Below are positions 26,220 through 36,683 of a DNA stretch of 64,000 nt, in pieces. Below the pieces are notes generated by a model, which saw only the letters and a program-made list of their open reading frames with translations, did not search any database and was not told where the DNA came from. The stretch comes from Leclercia sp. S52 (lineage in GTDB: Bacteria > Pseudomonadota > Gammaproteobacteria > Enterobacterales > Enterobacteriaceae). Within the stretch, counting starts at the first letter, position 1. Each line of letters starts with the position of its first letter. The position numbers and the translations under genes are program-made. Location: positions 1,488,001 to 1,552,000 of the forward strand of contig NZ_CP152474.1 of assembly GCF_039727615.1 (NCBI RefSeq). The letters run 5' to 3'.

Positions 26220-26251
26220 GCCGGGTGGCGGCTACGCCTTACCCGGCCTAC
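26220..26251. repeat. REP between mdfA and ybjI
   Basis: GCCGGGTGGCGGC...ACCCGGCCTAC, a single REP-type palindrome between convergent genes. Confidence 0.85.
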
Positions 26252-26265
26252 GAAACTACGCCTGC

Positions 26266-27078
26266 TTAATCGAACGGGGCCTCCCGGTTCAACACGCGGT
26301 CAATCACCGCCAGCACCCCTTCGTCGTTATTGTGCGGCGCTTCATAGCGGGCAACCGCCTTGATGTGATCCCGGGCGTTTGCCATCGCAAAGCTAAACCC
26401 GGCCTGGGTCAGCATCTCCACGTCGTTGCCGCTGTCGCCAAAGGCGACCACTTCGCTGTTGTCGATGCCCCATACTTCCTGCAGGAGACGCAGACCGTTG
26501 GCTTTGTGGATCCCCGGCAGGATCAGATCGATACTGCCGTGCCCGGTGGTAACCGGCACCATAATGTCGCTCAGCTTCTCGTGGATCATCGCCTGAATGC
26601 GCGGAATTTCGTCATCCGGCACGTTCAACCCAAATTTAAAGAAGATGTCGTTGAAGTTCTCGAAGTTCTCCACCTTTTCCAGCCGGTGATAATATTTGGC
26701 GGCGAGATCATGGAAGGCTTCGCCATAGTGCTTCAGGGTATAGGCACTGCCTTTACCGCAGGCGATGACTTCCACTTCCGGAATGGCGCAGAGAAACTCC
26801 GCCACGGTGGCGAACTGGTCCTGGGTCAGCTCGCCGTTGTAGACATCCTGCCCGGCGTTCACCACCCAGCCGCCGTTTTCGGCGACAAAGGCGATCTCAT
26901 CGGCGATCTCCGGGAAAAAGGAGATCAGCTGGTAGTACTGGTTGCCGCTGGCAACCACAAACCGTATACCCTGTTCCTTCATCTGCGCGTACTGGCGCAG
27001 AAAACGCGCGCGATTGTACTGCTTCGCATCGTTCAGGAAGGTACCATCCATATCAACCGCAATCAGTTTAACGCTCAT
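26266..27078 (-). CDS. ybjI: HAD-family phosphatase YbjI
   Basis: A 270-residue Cof-type HAD phosphatase; E. coli YbjI acts on the riboflavin intermediate 5-amino-6-(5-phospho-D-ribitylamino)uracil. Catalytic motif I is [11 protein letters not shown] (Asp nucleophile at about residue 10), motif II contains [10 protein letters not shown] and motif IV is [14 protein letters not shown]. Start 27078 is chosen by alignment with YbjI; an upstream extension lacks a ribosome site. The start lies within the end of ybjJ (11-base overlap), so the two genes are coupled. Confidence 0.93.
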   Translation of the reverse strand: MSVKLIAVDMDGTFLNDAKQYNRARFLRQYAQMKEQGIRFVVASGNQYYQLISFFPEIADEIAFVAENGGWVVNAGQDVYNGELTQDQFATVAEFLCAIPEVEVIACGKGSAYTLKHYGEAFHDLAAKYYHRLEKVENFENFNDIFFKFGLNVPDDEIPRIQAMIHEKLSDIMVPVTTGHGSIDLILPGIHKANGLRLLQEVWGIDNSEVVAFGDSGNDVEMLTQAGFSFAMANARDHIKAVARYEAPHNNDEGVLAVIDRVLNREAPFD

Positions 27079-28285
27079 ATCCATTCTCCATGGCCGATTT
27101 AGCCTGCGAATCCGGTTTGGCAACCGCCCTGGCGACCAGAGCGGCAATCATCACTAATCCTAAGACCACCAGCATGGCGCTGCGTAAGCCGTAGTGCTCC
27201 CCGAGGAAGCCGAGCAGCGGCGGGCCCACCAGGAAGGCGAGATAGCCGGTGGTGGCCACCACGCTCACGCGCCCCGGCGCGTCCGGGCCGGTGTCGCTGG
27301 CCGCCGAGATGGTCAGCGGGAAGCCGAGCGAGGCGCCAAGCCCCCACAGCACCACCGACACGCCGGCCACCCAGTCGACATCGACAAAAATAATCAGGGC
27401 AATGCCCAGGCCGCCCAGCAGGGCGCTGGCACGAACCACCGTCACGCGGCTGTAGCGGTCGATAAACCAGCCGCCGGTAAAGCGCCCGACGGTCATGCCC
27501 AGCGTAAACCCGGCGTAAATCAGCGAGCCGGAGGTCGGGCTGAAGCCGTGGCCGTCCACCATCAGCAGCGGCAGCCAGTCATTTGCTGATCCTTCGGCAA
27601 AGGCCATTGCCAGCACCACCACACCAATCAGCATCAGCTGCATATCGCGATAGAAGGGGAGCCCTTTTTCACCCGATTTAGCTTCACCCGCGAGGTTCCT
27701 GCCGTTGCCGTCCGGGATGGCGGTGATCCCCAGCAGAACCGGGGCGATACAGACCAGCGCGGCCAGCAGGATATGGGTTGTAGCGGCGATACCGGAGGCG
27801 GTCAGGGCCATGCCGATCCCGGCACCGGCCAGGGTGCCGAGGCTGTAAAACCCGTGCATCATCGGCAGCACGGTTTTGTTCATCTCCCGCTCGATGGTCG
27901 CGCCTTCGACGTTGATCGCCACTTCCGCCGCGCCAAAACTGCCGCCAAACACGGTCAGCCCGAGGGCAAACGCCAGCGGGGAGGCGAACCACAGCGCAAC
28001 GCTGAGGAGGATCATACCCACAATGGCGCAGCACATGGTGGTGCGGATCACGGTCCGGGTGCCGAAGCGCTTAACCAGCCAGGCGGAACAGAGAATGCCG
28101 CTCATCGAGCCTATCGACAGGCCAAATAACACGATGCCCATTTCCGCCGTCGAGACCGACAGAATGTCGCGGATGGCGGGGGTGCGCGTGGCCCAGGAGG
28201 CCATTAACAGGCCGGGGATAAAGAAGAACATAAACAGCGCCCACAGGCGGCGTTGCAGAAGTTTGCGCGGTGAGATGACGGTCAT
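27068..28285 (-). CDS. ybjJ: MFS transporter YbjJ
   Basis: A 405-residue, 12-segment major facilitator protein; the E. coli protein has 402 residues. Motif A is [12 protein letters not shown] and the substrate is unknown. It is the first gene of the ybjJ-ybjI transcript, divergent from rcdA, and has a TGTACATTTGTACA site in the shared control region. Substrate could be a sugar or metabolite; inference only. Confidence 0.93.
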   Translation of the reverse strand: MTVISPRKLLQRRLWALFMFFFIPGLLMASWATRTPAIRDILSVSTAEMGIVLFGLSIGSMSGILCSAWLVKRFGTRTVIRTTMCCAIVGMILLSVALWFASPLAFALGLTVFGGSFGAAEVAINVEGATIEREMNKTVLPMMHGFYSLGTLAGAGIGMALTASGIAATTHILLAALVCIAPVLLGITAIPDGNGRNLAGEAKSGEKGLPFYRDMQLMLIGVVVLAMAFAEGSANDWLPLLMVDGHGFSPTSGSLIYAGFTLGMTVGRFTGGWFIDRYSRVTVVRASALLGGLGIALIIFVDVDWVAGVSVVLWGLGASLGFPLTISAASDTGPDAPGRVSVVATTGYLAFLVGPPLLGFLGEHYGLRSAMLVVLGLVMIAALVARAVAKPDSQAKSAMENGYER

Positions 28286-28333
28286 TGTTTCTGTACCAGA
28301 AGGACAACATTGAAGACAACACTAGCAAGTTTG

Positions 28334-28347
28334 TGTACATTTGTACA
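28334..28347. promoter_or_regulatory. TetR-type operator between ybjJ and rcdA
   Basis: TGTACA-TT-TGTACA, two perfect self-palindromic halves, 49 bases upstream of ybjJ and 20 bases upstream of rcdA. It is well placed for autoregulation by RcdA and for control of ybjJ-ybjI. Confidence 0.6.
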
Positions 28348-28366
28348 TAAATGCGCTGAGGTAAAA

Positions 28367-28912
28367 ATGAACAGACGACCCAACGATCCGCAACGGCGGG
28401 AACGGATATTGCAGGCCACCCTCGACACCATCGCTGAGCATGGCCTCAACGCTGTCACCCATCGCAAAATCGCCAGCTGCGCCGGGGTGCCGCTGGGGTC
28501 GATGACCTACTATTTTTCCGGGATGGATGCGCTGCTCGAAGAGGCTTTCACCTGGTTTACGCAGCAGATGTCGGTGCAGTATCGCGAGTTTTTTGCCGGA
28601 GTCACCGGGCCGGAGATGGCCTGCGAGGCGATCACAACCCTGATTTACAGCTCCCAGGTCACCACGCCGCACAATATGGAATTGATGTACCAGCTTTATG
28701 CCTTTATGAACCGCAGCGCCTCGTTAAAAACCGTGATGCAGGACTGGATGAAAACCAGCCAGACGACGCTGGAGCAGTGGTTTGACCCGGTTACCGCCCG
28801 CGCCCTGGACGCGTTTATCGAAGGGATGACGCTGCATTTTGTCACCGACCGCCAGCCGCTCACGCGGGAAGCGTTGCGGGTGATGGTGGGCAGGATAGCG
28901 GGGGAGGGATAA
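28367..28912 (+). CDS. rcdA: TetR-family regulator RcdA (YbjK)
   Basis: A 181-residue TetR regulator; in E. coli RcdA activates csgD and controls stress and biofilm genes. The N-terminal helix-turn-helix is [21 protein letters not shown], with [21 protein letters not shown] completing the DNA-binding domain (about residues 8-55). The start at 28367 has GAGG at proper spacing. It is the last backbone gene before the inserted block; in E. coli the next element is rybB. Confidence 0.93.
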   Translation: MNRRPNDPQRRERILQATLDTIAEHGLNAVTHRKIASCAGVPLGSMTYYFSGMDALLEEAFTWFTQQMSVQYREFFAGVTGPEMACEAITTLIYSSQVTTPHNMELMYQLYAFMNRSASLKTVMQDWMKTSQTTLEQWFDPVTARALDAFIEGMTLHFVTDRQPLTREALRVMVGRIAGEG

Positions 28913-28958
28913 GGGCTTGTCCGTCATGTACCGCGCCGGGTCCATGACGGACTTTGAT

Positions 28959-29996
28959 TTATTTGATGACAAACGGGCCGCGCACGATGTCTGATAGCCA
29001 CACGCCAATTCTGTGTGCGATGTAGATGCAGATGCACGCGTAAATAACGGCCGCCAGGGGATTTGGGATAGTAAATTGCAAGCCCAGCAAACCTATGAAT
29101 AAAGGAATCAACGCTTTTGTAATGTATTCAAGCCCACAGATGTTTAACGTGTTCTTTCCTACGCTAACAACATAATTTGACTCGCAAATACCTTTAGCAA
29201 TAAAAACGCACATCAAAATTAAAGATAGTGTCGTGAATATATTATTAAACATGCCAATAGCAGCATAGCTTAAAAGGGATGGCTGGATTTTCTGTAAAAC
29301 AGCTAAAAACAGCGAGCTGGAATTGAAAAGCTGATACGCAGTGATAATCGCTAATACTGTAAATAACACAGCGCCGGAAACAGATTTCGAAAATGCCTTA
29401 CTGTTCTGCAATGTGTTAAATAAGCATCTCCCGGCCGCGAGAGACCACCAGTATGCTAACGCTGAGTCGACATTAAAAATCCATTTCGGATCGACTAAGG
29501 GATTATGCCCCAAAACAGTTTGTGATAAGACATATGCTATTAGCGAGATGATTAACAGCACGACAGGATTTGACGTAATTCTGGAAAAAATAAAATCAAT
29601 GATGAAAATAGTAAACAGACAATTAATAAACCACAGACTGCCTACTGCGGGGGCGTTTCTAATGCCAAAAATAATCTCAATAACGCTCTGTTTTAATGCG
29701 CCAAAACTGATGCCTGCGCCAAGAGACGAGATGATCAGCGTCATGAAGGCAAAAACAAAGTATGGCAGAAGAAGTCGTTGCCCTTTACTGACCACAAACT
29801 GAATAAAATTAACTTTTGATTTATGCTTAGAAAAAAATCCAGCGGCAAAGAAAAACAGGGGGACATGGAAACTAAATACAAAAGGATAAAGTTTTCCTGC
29901 GAATGCACCTAAATGCCCCAAATATATTGCAGATATCCCTAAGAACTTCATGGCATCTACCCAATCATATCTGGGTTTAATACTTGTCAGATTCAT
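28959..29996 (-). CDS. Acyltransferase 3 family membrane protein
   Basis: A 345-residue membrane protein with about ten hydrophobic segments, typical of OafA/YrhL-like O-acetyltransferases that modify surface polysaccharide or peptidoglycan-linked sugars. The N-terminal RYDWVDAMKFLGISAIYLGHLG contains the D...K..GI..V..GH pattern of this family (His near residue 28), and YPFVFSFHVPLFFFAAGFF follows. The gene is AT-richer than rcdA and starts the inserted block. Target sugar is unknown. Confidence 0.8.
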   Translation of the reverse strand: MNLTSIKPRYDWVDAMKFLGISAIYLGHLGAFAGKLYPFVFSFHVPLFFFAAGFFSKHKSKVNFIQFVVSKGQRLLLPYFVFAFMTLIISSLGAGISFGALKQSVIEIIFGIRNAPAVGSLWFINCLFTIFIIDFIFSRITSNPVVLLIISLIAYVLSQTVLGHNPLVDPKWIFNVDSALAYWWSLAAGRCLFNTLQNSKAFSKSVSGAVLFTVLAIITAYQLFNSSSLFLAVLQKIQPSLLSYAAIGMFNNIFTTLSLILMCVFIAKGICESNYVVSVGKNTLNICGLEYITKALIPLFIGLLGLQFTIPNPLAAVIYACICIYIAHRIGVWLSDIVRGPFVIK

Positions 29997-30154
29997 TCCT
30001 CAGCCCTGAATTAAAAATGTTAAAGTGAACACGACGATTAATGTGAGAATTATTAGTTAACCGAATCTTCAGTTTATCATTCATCATTGGGAGATGGAAT
30101 TGAAAACCTCCTTTCGATACGGGTAGTTATGAGCACTTACCGGTGTGTTGCAAA

Positions 30155-31831
30155 CTATTCTTCACGTGTCACATACCCGAAATCAAAGCCCTGCAGCACA
30201 TGTTCACGCAGATACTGATTGATCGGATAGCTGTAGCTCTGCCCGATACTGACGGCATGCACCACACGCAACACCGCTCCGCCGCTCAGCGGTAAGGGTT
30301 CATCGGTAATCGAAATTTTCGCGCCGGCTAATCCGTCTTTGAGATTCTGCCAGGTCCCGGATTCCGTGATGCTGTTATTGATCACGCCGAACGTGACCAC
30401 CAGTGCGGCAATTAACGCGACGGGTAAGGCCAGAGGATGACGATTCAGGAACCGCACCGGGCGCGAGGCACGACGGGTTAAGATCGCCGCCGTCAGGGGC
30501 ACGAGAAGCAAATAGAGCAGTTTTGCCAGATGCGTGAGCGCCCCCGCAAGAGAGAAAATCAGCGCAATGGGCGGCACAATCACGGCTCGCGCGGCGTCTT
30601 CACCCAGCTTTTCATTTACCCCACCCGCGCTATAGCTTGATCCCGCCGCGCGCAGTTCAGGTAATTGTCGCTTCACCGCCTCGTCAAGATGGGGCGTGTG
30701 TAGCTCAAGGGCGAAACTTTTTAACTTGTCGTTTAACGGGTACTCCTCCCGAACAAGCGTATTGGCCGGCAGCAGCAGCGTTTCGCGTAACTCTTTCTGC
30801 ACCACGTTCAGGCGGAAAAAGACGCCCCAGTCGAGCCGCTTGGGAATGGTCACGCCTCTGTAGACCACGGTGCGCTGGGCGAGGTACTTCTGTCTGGCGG
30901 CTTTCGCCACCGCGGCATTGAAACCGGAACGATCTGACGGCGACCAGTTATTGCTGACCGGGACGCCCTGGCCGCGAACCTGGTTGCGCACGGTGGCGTA
31001 ATAACGTCGCGGGACGTTCCAGGTTTTCAGGCGCTTCGCCTCTAAGGAACGTTCATAGCGTTGCCAGGCTTTGGCCTGCTCAAGCTGCACCGTTTCGGTG
31101 ATATCCATCTCATCGTTGTAATAGGCAACGTACTGCTTATGCACCTCTTCGCGCGCCTGGAGCCAGGCTTTGTAGTAGCCCAGGAGGCCACCTTCACGCG
31201 CGCTGATGTTGTCGCGTAAATTATGCTCCGTACCGCTTTCCAGCAGCTTACGGTAGCGATCGGAGGCGCTTAACAGGATCGGTAAGGTCGCCAGAAACGC
31301 CTTCCCGGATGGGCTGGTCCAGGTTTGCACCTGTCCGCCGGCGCTGTCCAGCGGGATGCCTTGCAGCGTCTGCTGACCTTCAATTAACGCATGCTGGTAG
31401 AGCTGCGCCAGCAGGGACATCTGACGAAATTCTCCCGTGCTCTTCGATACCTGGCGTTCAATCACCCATTCCACCGCATGCCACGTCAGGGTGCCGGCGA
31501 TCAGGCACAGCAGCAGCACCGCGCCGGTGCTGGCTTTAGCCGTAAGATGAGTGCCTCTTTTCTTCAGCCGGACAATGCCGATCAGCGAGAACTGTAGCAC
31601 CAGCAGCGCCGCCGCGATGGCGGTTAAGGTCCGCCCGTAGCGCTCCATATTGTGCACTTCGTCGGCCGTTGACACGCTGCCAACCAGGTCCAGCAGGCGA
31701 GAGTTGAACGCCAGTTCACAAATGAGATAGGTGAGGGTAATGCCCGTCACCAGCCAGTTTTGCCAGGCGGGGAGAACCGATCGTTTGATGCCGTTCTGCA
31801 CCCATTGCTGTTCCTGAACCTGGTCGGTCAT
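30155..31831 (-). CDS. Hypothetical inner-membrane protein with large periplasmic-type domain
   Basis: A 558-residue protein I do not recognise. About three membrane segments lie near residues 25-50, 68-90 and 100-120; a large charged domain (about 125-405) follows; three more segments (about 410-475) and a 70-residue tail end it. The middle domain is rich in Tyr, Arg and Gln helices (KAWQRYERSLEAKRLKTW) and has the phrase LAQRTVVYRGVTIPKRLDWG. Its start overlaps the stop of the preceding lipoprotein gene (ATGA), so the two are translationally coupled and probably function together in the envelope. Confidence 0.7.
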   Translation of the reverse strand: MTDQVQEQQWVQNGIKRSVLPAWQNWLVTGITLTYLICELAFNSRLLDLVGSVSTADEVHNMERYGRTLTAIAAALLVLQFSLIGIVRLKKRGTHLTAKASTGAVLLLCLIAGTLTWHAVEWVIERQVSKSTGEFRQMSLLAQLYQHALIEGQQTLQGIPLDSAGGQVQTWTSPSGKAFLATLPILLSASDRYRKLLESGTEHNLRDNISAREGGLLGYYKAWLQAREEVHKQYVAYYNDEMDITETVQLEQAKAWQRYERSLEAKRLKTWNVPRRYYATVRNQVRGQGVPVSNNWSPSDRSGFNAAVAKAARQKYLAQRTVVYRGVTIPKRLDWGVFFRLNVVQKELRETLLLPANTLVREEYPLNDKLKSFALELHTPHLDEAVKRQLPELRAAGSSYSAGGVNEKLGEDAARAVIVPPIALIFSLAGALTHLAKLLYLLLVPLTAAILTRRASRPVRFLNRHPLALPVALIAALVVTFGVINNSITESGTWQNLKDGLAGAKISITDEPLPLSGGAVLRVVHAVSIGQSYSYPINQYLREHVLQGFDFGYVTREE

Positions 31832-32568
31832 GACTTCAGATCCAGGCTGGTCTGACGGGTTTTGGTCGGAGCATAGATCTCCGTCGGCAGGGAATTGTCC
31901 AGCTCAGGCTGGGCCACTTTAGGCGGCAGCGGATCCGCCGTTTTGGTCGGAGTACGTTTTGCCGGCTTCGCCACGGGCTGTGCTTTGGTTTTACGGGCCG
32001 CTTTGACGCTATCGTTGCTGCTGCTCACGACCGTTTTTTGCTGTTGGACGGGGAGTCGACGGTGGTACACCTCCCCATGCTGCCAGTTGAACTGTTCGAT
32101 ACGATTACCGGTGGGGAAGTTCAGCTGCAGCTTGTCGGCACCGGGAGTGATTTCCGGCCCGGTATCACATACGCCAGTGAAGGCCCACTCCTGGGAACGG
32201 GTGTTTTGCAGATCGACCAGGCGATACTGCGCCGGACAGGAGGGGGTAGCCACTTTCAGCACCAGCAGGGTGTGCCCTTCGATGTGGTATTGATTGATGA
32301 TCCTCGCCCAGCTAACGCCCTCGATTGGGCGCTCAATCATCAGATTGCTCCACTTCAGGCTGTAGCGACCATTCAGCTCGCGCAATGCGCCGGTCGAGCC
32401 ATCCGCCAGGGTGAACTGTCCGACTTCGTTTCCCAGCACGCTCGCCAGATCGGTATTGAACAGAATCTTGCCGTTTTTATCGTAACGGACGGAGCAGCCA
32501 CTTAACCCCAGAATTAACGCCAGAACCAGCAAGCTACGCAGGGTTAAAGTGTGTCGTGACATATTCAT
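31828..32568 (-). CDS. Hypothetical lipoprotein with Lys/Pro-rich tail
   Basis: A 246-residue lipoprotein: residues 1-24 are a signal peptide with lipobox LGLSGC. The body (about 30-170) has two cysteines (SCPAQYR and VCDTGPE) that could form a disulfide. The last 70 residues are a basic, proline-rich low-complexity tail (KAARKTKAQPVAKPAKRTPT), as in envelope proteins that contact peptidoglycan. Family not recognised. It is cotranscribed with the 558-residue membrane protein (4-base ATGA overlap). Confidence 0.72.
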   Translation of the reverse strand: MNMSRHTLTLRSLLVLALILGLSGCSVRYDKNGKILFNTDLASVLGNEVGQFTLADGSTGALRELNGRYSLKWSNLMIERPIEGVSWARIINQYHIEGHTLLVLKVATPSCPAQYRLVDLQNTRSQEWAFTGVCDTGPEITPGADKLQLNFPTGNRIEQFNWQHGEVYHRRLPVQQQKTVVSSSNDSVKAARKTKAQPVAKPAKRTPTKTADPLPPKVAQPELDNSLPTEIYAPTKTRQTSLDLKS

Positions 32569-32783
32569 CCGTTAAGTCCGTTTTGGTTGGTTATTTTCGG
32601 GAACCATCCATGAGAAAAATCTCAGGAAATTTAACATGTTGAGCTGATGCGTCAATCTCCAAATCTGGTGGGTAATGCCCCAGCGGCTACAGACCAATGC
32701 CGCTAATTTTACCCGGGTATAATTGACGGGAAGCGGCTCACTCTGTACTCTTCTATTTTTATCCGGGTAAAAAAGGTAACCGT

Positions 32784-33350
32784 ATGACGAATATCACCCT
32801 CACTGCTTTCTCTCAGCAGCGGCAGATTGCCCACGGGATACTGAGCGAACTGTTACAGCAGATCCAATCCGCTAACATTCAGCATGAAAGCGTTTTCATT
32901 TTTAACGATCGCAGCGGTAAACGTCTCGATATCCACGTTCAGGGCGACATCGGGACGACCCTGGCGGTTTACCCGGAGCTGGCAGAGACGCCTGTAGTAA
33001 AAACCCGCGGACGGCCGAAACTGGGCGTTTCGGCAAAAGAGGTGACATTGCTGCCGCGGCACTGGGAGTGGTTAGCCACCCAACCCGGCGGCGCTTCCGC
33101 CACCTTGCGCAGGCTTATCGACCAGGCGAGAAAATCCGGGGAAGTGGCGGATAACAAGCGCCAGCGTCACGATCGCGCCTACCACTTTATGTACGAAATT
33201 GCGGGGGATCTGCCTGACTACGAGGCTAGCCTGCGCGCGCTCTTTGCTGACGATGAGGCGGCGTTTACGGCCTGTATCGGCAACTGGCCGCAGGATATTC
33301 GCCAGTACGCGCTACGGCTGGCGTTTGGTAAGGAACAGCAGGGCGACTAA
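32784..33350 (+). CDS. DUF2239 family protein
   Basis: A 188-residue cytoplasmic protein. The segment KTRGRPKLGVSAKEVTLLPRH followed by WEWLATQPGGASATLRRLID is the hallmark of DUF2239, a family with no firm function; the RGRPKLG stretch looks like an AT-hook and the rest like a ribbon-helix-helix extension, so nucleic-acid binding is possible. It precedes the carotenoid cluster by 210 bases and faces the same way. Confidence 0.8.
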   Translation: MTNITLTAFSQQRQIAHGILSELLQQIQSANIQHESVFIFNDRSGKRLDIHVQGDIGTTLAVYPELAETPVVKTRGRPKLGVSAKEVTLLPRHWEWLATQPGGASATLRRLIDQARKSGEVADNKRQRHDRAYHFMYEIAGDLPDYEASLRALFADDEAAFTACIGNWPQDIRQYALRLAFGKEQQGD

Positions 33351-33399
33351 AAATCTCTACAAATGTAAATTTCTGTGCAATTTTCTGCGAGGGTTTTCT

Positions 33400-33428
33400 T
33401 TTAACTTATTGATTTTAATTGATATAAA
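33400..33428 (+). promoter_or_regulatory. Predicted sigma-70 promoter of the crt operon
   Basis: TTTAAC and TATAAA separated by 17 bases in the AT-rich gap between the DUF2239 gene and crtE, about 130 bases upstream of the crtE start. This is a prediction from consensus only. Confidence 0.4.
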
Positions 33429-33560
33429 ATTGGAGTCTGGTTTCCCCTTTACCGGCGGGCAACAAAACGCAGAAGGATACGCTACGCTTTGTAAATCACC
33501 CTGCGGCAAGCGTTTTTACCTCTTCTGCGGAAGTCGCCACCTAACACTGGGGAAGCCCCT

Positions 33561-34481
33561 ATGACCCTTAGTCATGAAGATGATGTAAAAATGCTGCTGT
33601 CTGCGTTTGAACGGCGTCTGGAACACCTTTTGCCTGAAGGCGCGCAGGAGGGTCAGGTCTATGCGGCCATGCGTGAAGCCACGCTTGTCGCCGGCAAGCG
33701 AATGCGCCCTCTGTTGCTGCTGCTGGCAGCGACGGATATGGGCTACAAAACAGAGCAGACCGGCCTTCTGGATCTGGCCTGTGCAATTGAGATGGTCCAC
33801 GTCGCCTCCCTGATCCTCGACGACATGCCCTGCATGGACAATGCCATGCTCAGACGCGGGCGGCCGACGGTTCATTATCAGTACGGTGAAAACGTCGCGA
33901 TACTGGCGGCGGTAGCGCTGCTGAGCCACGCTTTTTGCGTGATTTCACGCGCGGCTTCACTGACGCACGAGGCAAAAGCGCGGGCGATTGCTGAGCTTTC
34001 GGCCTCGGTGGGGCACATGGGGCTGGTGCAGGGGCAATTTCGCGATCTGAATGGGGCGCGGCAGAGCCGCAATGCGGATGAGATCCTGCTGACCAACGAG
34101 CTGAAAACCAGCAGCCTGTTCAACGCCACCCTGCAGCTGGCGGCCATCGCGGCCGACGCCCCGCCTCAGGTGAGCGAACGTCTGCGCTTTTTCGCCCGCG
34201 ATCTTGGCCAGGCCTTCCAGCTGATCGATGACCTGACGGACGGCTCAAATGCCAACGGCAAAGATCCCCATCAGGATAAAGATAAATCGACCCTGGTCGC
34301 GGTGCTCGGGGCTGAAAGCGTGTTCCTGCGGCTGCGCGAGCATGTGCGCAGCGCCGATCAGCATATCGCCACCGCCTGTCAGCCGGGAAACACCGCCCGC
34401 TACTATGTTCACGCCTGGTTTGAAAAACAGCTGACGCTTATCAGTCAGAGCCTGTCGTTATCCCTGTCGGAGTGTCAATGA
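33561..34481 (+). CDS. crtE: Geranylgeranyl diphosphate synthase CrtE
   Basis: A 306-residue polyprenyl synthase that makes the C20 precursor GGPP from FPP or DMAPP and IPP. The first aspartate-rich motif is DDMPCMD (residues 87-93) and the second is DDLTD (about 225-229), with GKRMRP (residues 45-50) as the IPP site and the extended Asp motif typical of CrtE. Length fits Pantoea CrtE (about 300). It is the first gene of the crt operon, and its stop overlaps the idi start by 4 bases (ATGA). Confidence 0.95.
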   Translation: MTLSHEDDVKMLLSAFERRLEHLLPEGAQEGQVYAAMREATLVAGKRMRPLLLLLAATDMGYKTEQTGLLDLACAIEMVHVASLILDDMPCMDNAMLRRGRPTVHYQYGENVAILAAVALLSHAFCVISRAASLTHEAKARAIAELSASVGHMGLVQGQFRDLNGARQSRNADEILLTNELKTSSLFNATLQLAAIAADAPPQVSERLRFFARDLGQAFQLIDDLTDGSNANGKDPHQDKDKSTLVAVLGAESVFLRLREHVRSADQHIATACQPGNTARYYVHAWFEKQLTLISQSLSLSLSECQ

Positions 34482-35507
34482 GCAGCCTGTCGCAACGTAA
34501 AAGCGATCATCTCGATATCGTACTGAACGGCGCGCCCGGCGCAAAAAAAGTGTACTAACGGCTTTGAAAAATGGCGCTTCGGGCACTGTGCGCTGCCCGA
34601 ACTGCATCTTGATGATATCGATCTCACGACCAGGCTGTTTGGCCGTACCCTGAACGCGCCGCTGCTGATCAGTTCCATGACCGGCGGCACCCGCCGGGCG
34701 AGCCAGATCAATCAGCATCTGGCCCTTGCCGCGCAGGCACTGGGGCTGGCGATGGGGGTGGGTTCCCAGCGCGTGGCGCTGGAGAGCGAGGCGAACTATG
34801 GCCTGACGCGGGAACTGCGATCCTTTGCCCCGGACGTGGTGCTGATGGCCAACCTCGGCGCCGCGCAAATCGCCGGTCGGCAGGGGCTCGACTATGCCCG
34901 ACGGGCCGTAGAGACGCTCGCGGCAGACGCGCTGATTATCCACCTCAACCCGCTGCAGGAGGCGCTGCAGCACGGCGGGGATCGCAACTGGCGCGGGGTT
35001 ATCGACGCCATTCATCAGACCGTCGAGGCGCTGCACGTCCCGGTGGTAGTCAAAGAGGTGGGCAATGGGATTTCGGTACCGGTTGCCCGGCAGCTGGCCG
35101 CGGCGGGGGTGGCGATGCTCGATGTCGCCGGTGCCGGTGGCACCAGCTGGGCGGCGGTAGAGGGCGAACGCGCCGTCACCGCACACGACCGGGCGGTGGC
35201 GATGGCCTTTGCCGACTGGGGGATCCCCACCGCCACGGCATTGCAGGATCTGCATCAGGCGCTGCCCGACATGCCGCTGGTGGCCTCGGGCGGGATCGCC
35301 AACGGCATCGAGGTGGCCAAAGCCATCCGCCTGGGTGCCAGCCTGGTAGGGCAGGCGGCCGGGGTGCTGCAAAGCGCTTTAGTCTCCAGCGAGGCGGTCA
35401 TTGACCATTTTCAGGTGATCGTCGACCAGCTGCGCGTCGCCTGTTTCTGCACCGGCAGCGCCAACCTGGCGCAGCTGCGTCAGGCCACGCTGGTAGCACA
35501 AACCTGA
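34478..35507 (+). CDS. idi: Type 2 isopentenyl-diphosphate delta-isomerase (frameshifted)
   Basis: An FMN- and NADPH-dependent type 2 IPP isomerase (Fni), which balances IPP and DMAPP for CrtE. The product would be 342 residues. The frame starts [16 protein letters not shown], breaks in the A7 run 34543-34549 (expected A6), then continues [67 protein letters not shown] and [11 protein letters not shown]. These are the FMN-binding phosphate and flavin-contact motifs of the family. One extra A explains the break. The stop TGATG overlaps crtY by one base. Confidence 0.93.
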
Positions 35508-36683
35508 TGGCGCACGAGTGGGATCTTATATTAGTGGGCGGTGGGCTGGCGAACGGCCTGATCGCCCTGCAGCTGTGGCAACAGCGCCCGGAGCTGCGGG
35601 TGCTGCTTCTCGAGGCCGACGGCAGGCCTGGCGGTAATCATACCTGGTCATTTCATGGGGGCGACATTACGCCTGAGCAGCACCAGTGGGTTGCCCCCCC
35701 TGGTCGCGCACCGCTGGCAGGGGTACGACGTCCGCTTTCCCGATCTGAACCGCACCCTTGCCGGGGACTATCTCAGCATCACGTCCGCGCGTTTTGCTGC
35801 CGTGCTGACCGACGCAGCGGGCGTGAATCTGCACACCCACGCCGTCGTCACCGAACTCACCCCGGAGACGGTGACGCTCGCCGATGGCACAACGCTCCGG
35901 GCCCGGACGGTGATCGATGGCCGGGGCTTTATCCCGGAAAGACATCTCAACACCGGCAGCCAGTCATTTCTCGGCCAGGAGTGGCGTCTGCGCCAGCCGC
36001 ACGGCCTGACCCGGCCGATACTGATGGACGCCACGGTTAATCAGCAGGGCGGGTACCGTTTTGTCTATACCCTTCCGCTTTCCGCAACCGAACTGCTGAT
36101 CGAAGATACTCACTACATTGACGCCGCCGACCTGCATCTCAGCGCTGCGCGGCAACACATTGCTGACTATGCCCGCCAGCAGGGCTGGTGTCTGGAGAGC
36201 CTGATTCGTGAAGAGCAGGGCCATCTGCCGATTATGCTGGGAGGCGATTTCCCGGCGTACTGGCAGGCGCGGGCTCAGCAGCCGTGCAGCGGCCTGCGCG
36301 CCGGTCTGTTTCATGCCACCACCGGCTATTCGCTGCCGCACGCGGTGGCGTTGGCCGACGCCATTGCCGGAACCGCGGATATCAGCGCGGCGTCGATCTT
36401 TTCCGTGATCCATCGCTATGCCCGGTGCCAGTGGCACGCGCAGCGTTTTTTCCGCGCCCTGAACCGCATGCTGTTCCTGGCGGGGGATGCCGATAAGCGC
36501 TGGCAGGTGATGCAGCGTTTTTACTCTCTTAACGAAGGGCTGATTGCCCGCTTTTACGCCGGACAGCTGACCCTGGCCGATAAAGCGCGGATCCTGGCAG
36601 GTAAGCCCCCCGTTCCCGTCGGCGAAGCGATGCTCGCCATACTGAAACTCACTCCCCGGATGCGAGCGTTTCACCATGAATAA
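35507..36683 (+). CDS. crtY: Lycopene beta-cyclase CrtY (frameshifted)
   Basis: A 391-residue (if repaired) flavoprotein that closes both ends of lycopene to beta-carotene. The N-terminal dinucleotide-binding motif is ILVGGGLANGLIALQLWQ; the frame breaks in the C7 run 35694-35700 (expected C6), in QHQWVAPL. The second part has VIDGRGFIPE, QEWRLRQPHGL, RFVYTLPLS, LLIEDTHYID, REEQGHLPI, and RNMLFLAGDADKRWQVMQRFY-like elements found in CrtY. It follows idi with a one-base overlap and overlaps crtI by 8 bases. No crtX gene lies between. Confidence 0.93.
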
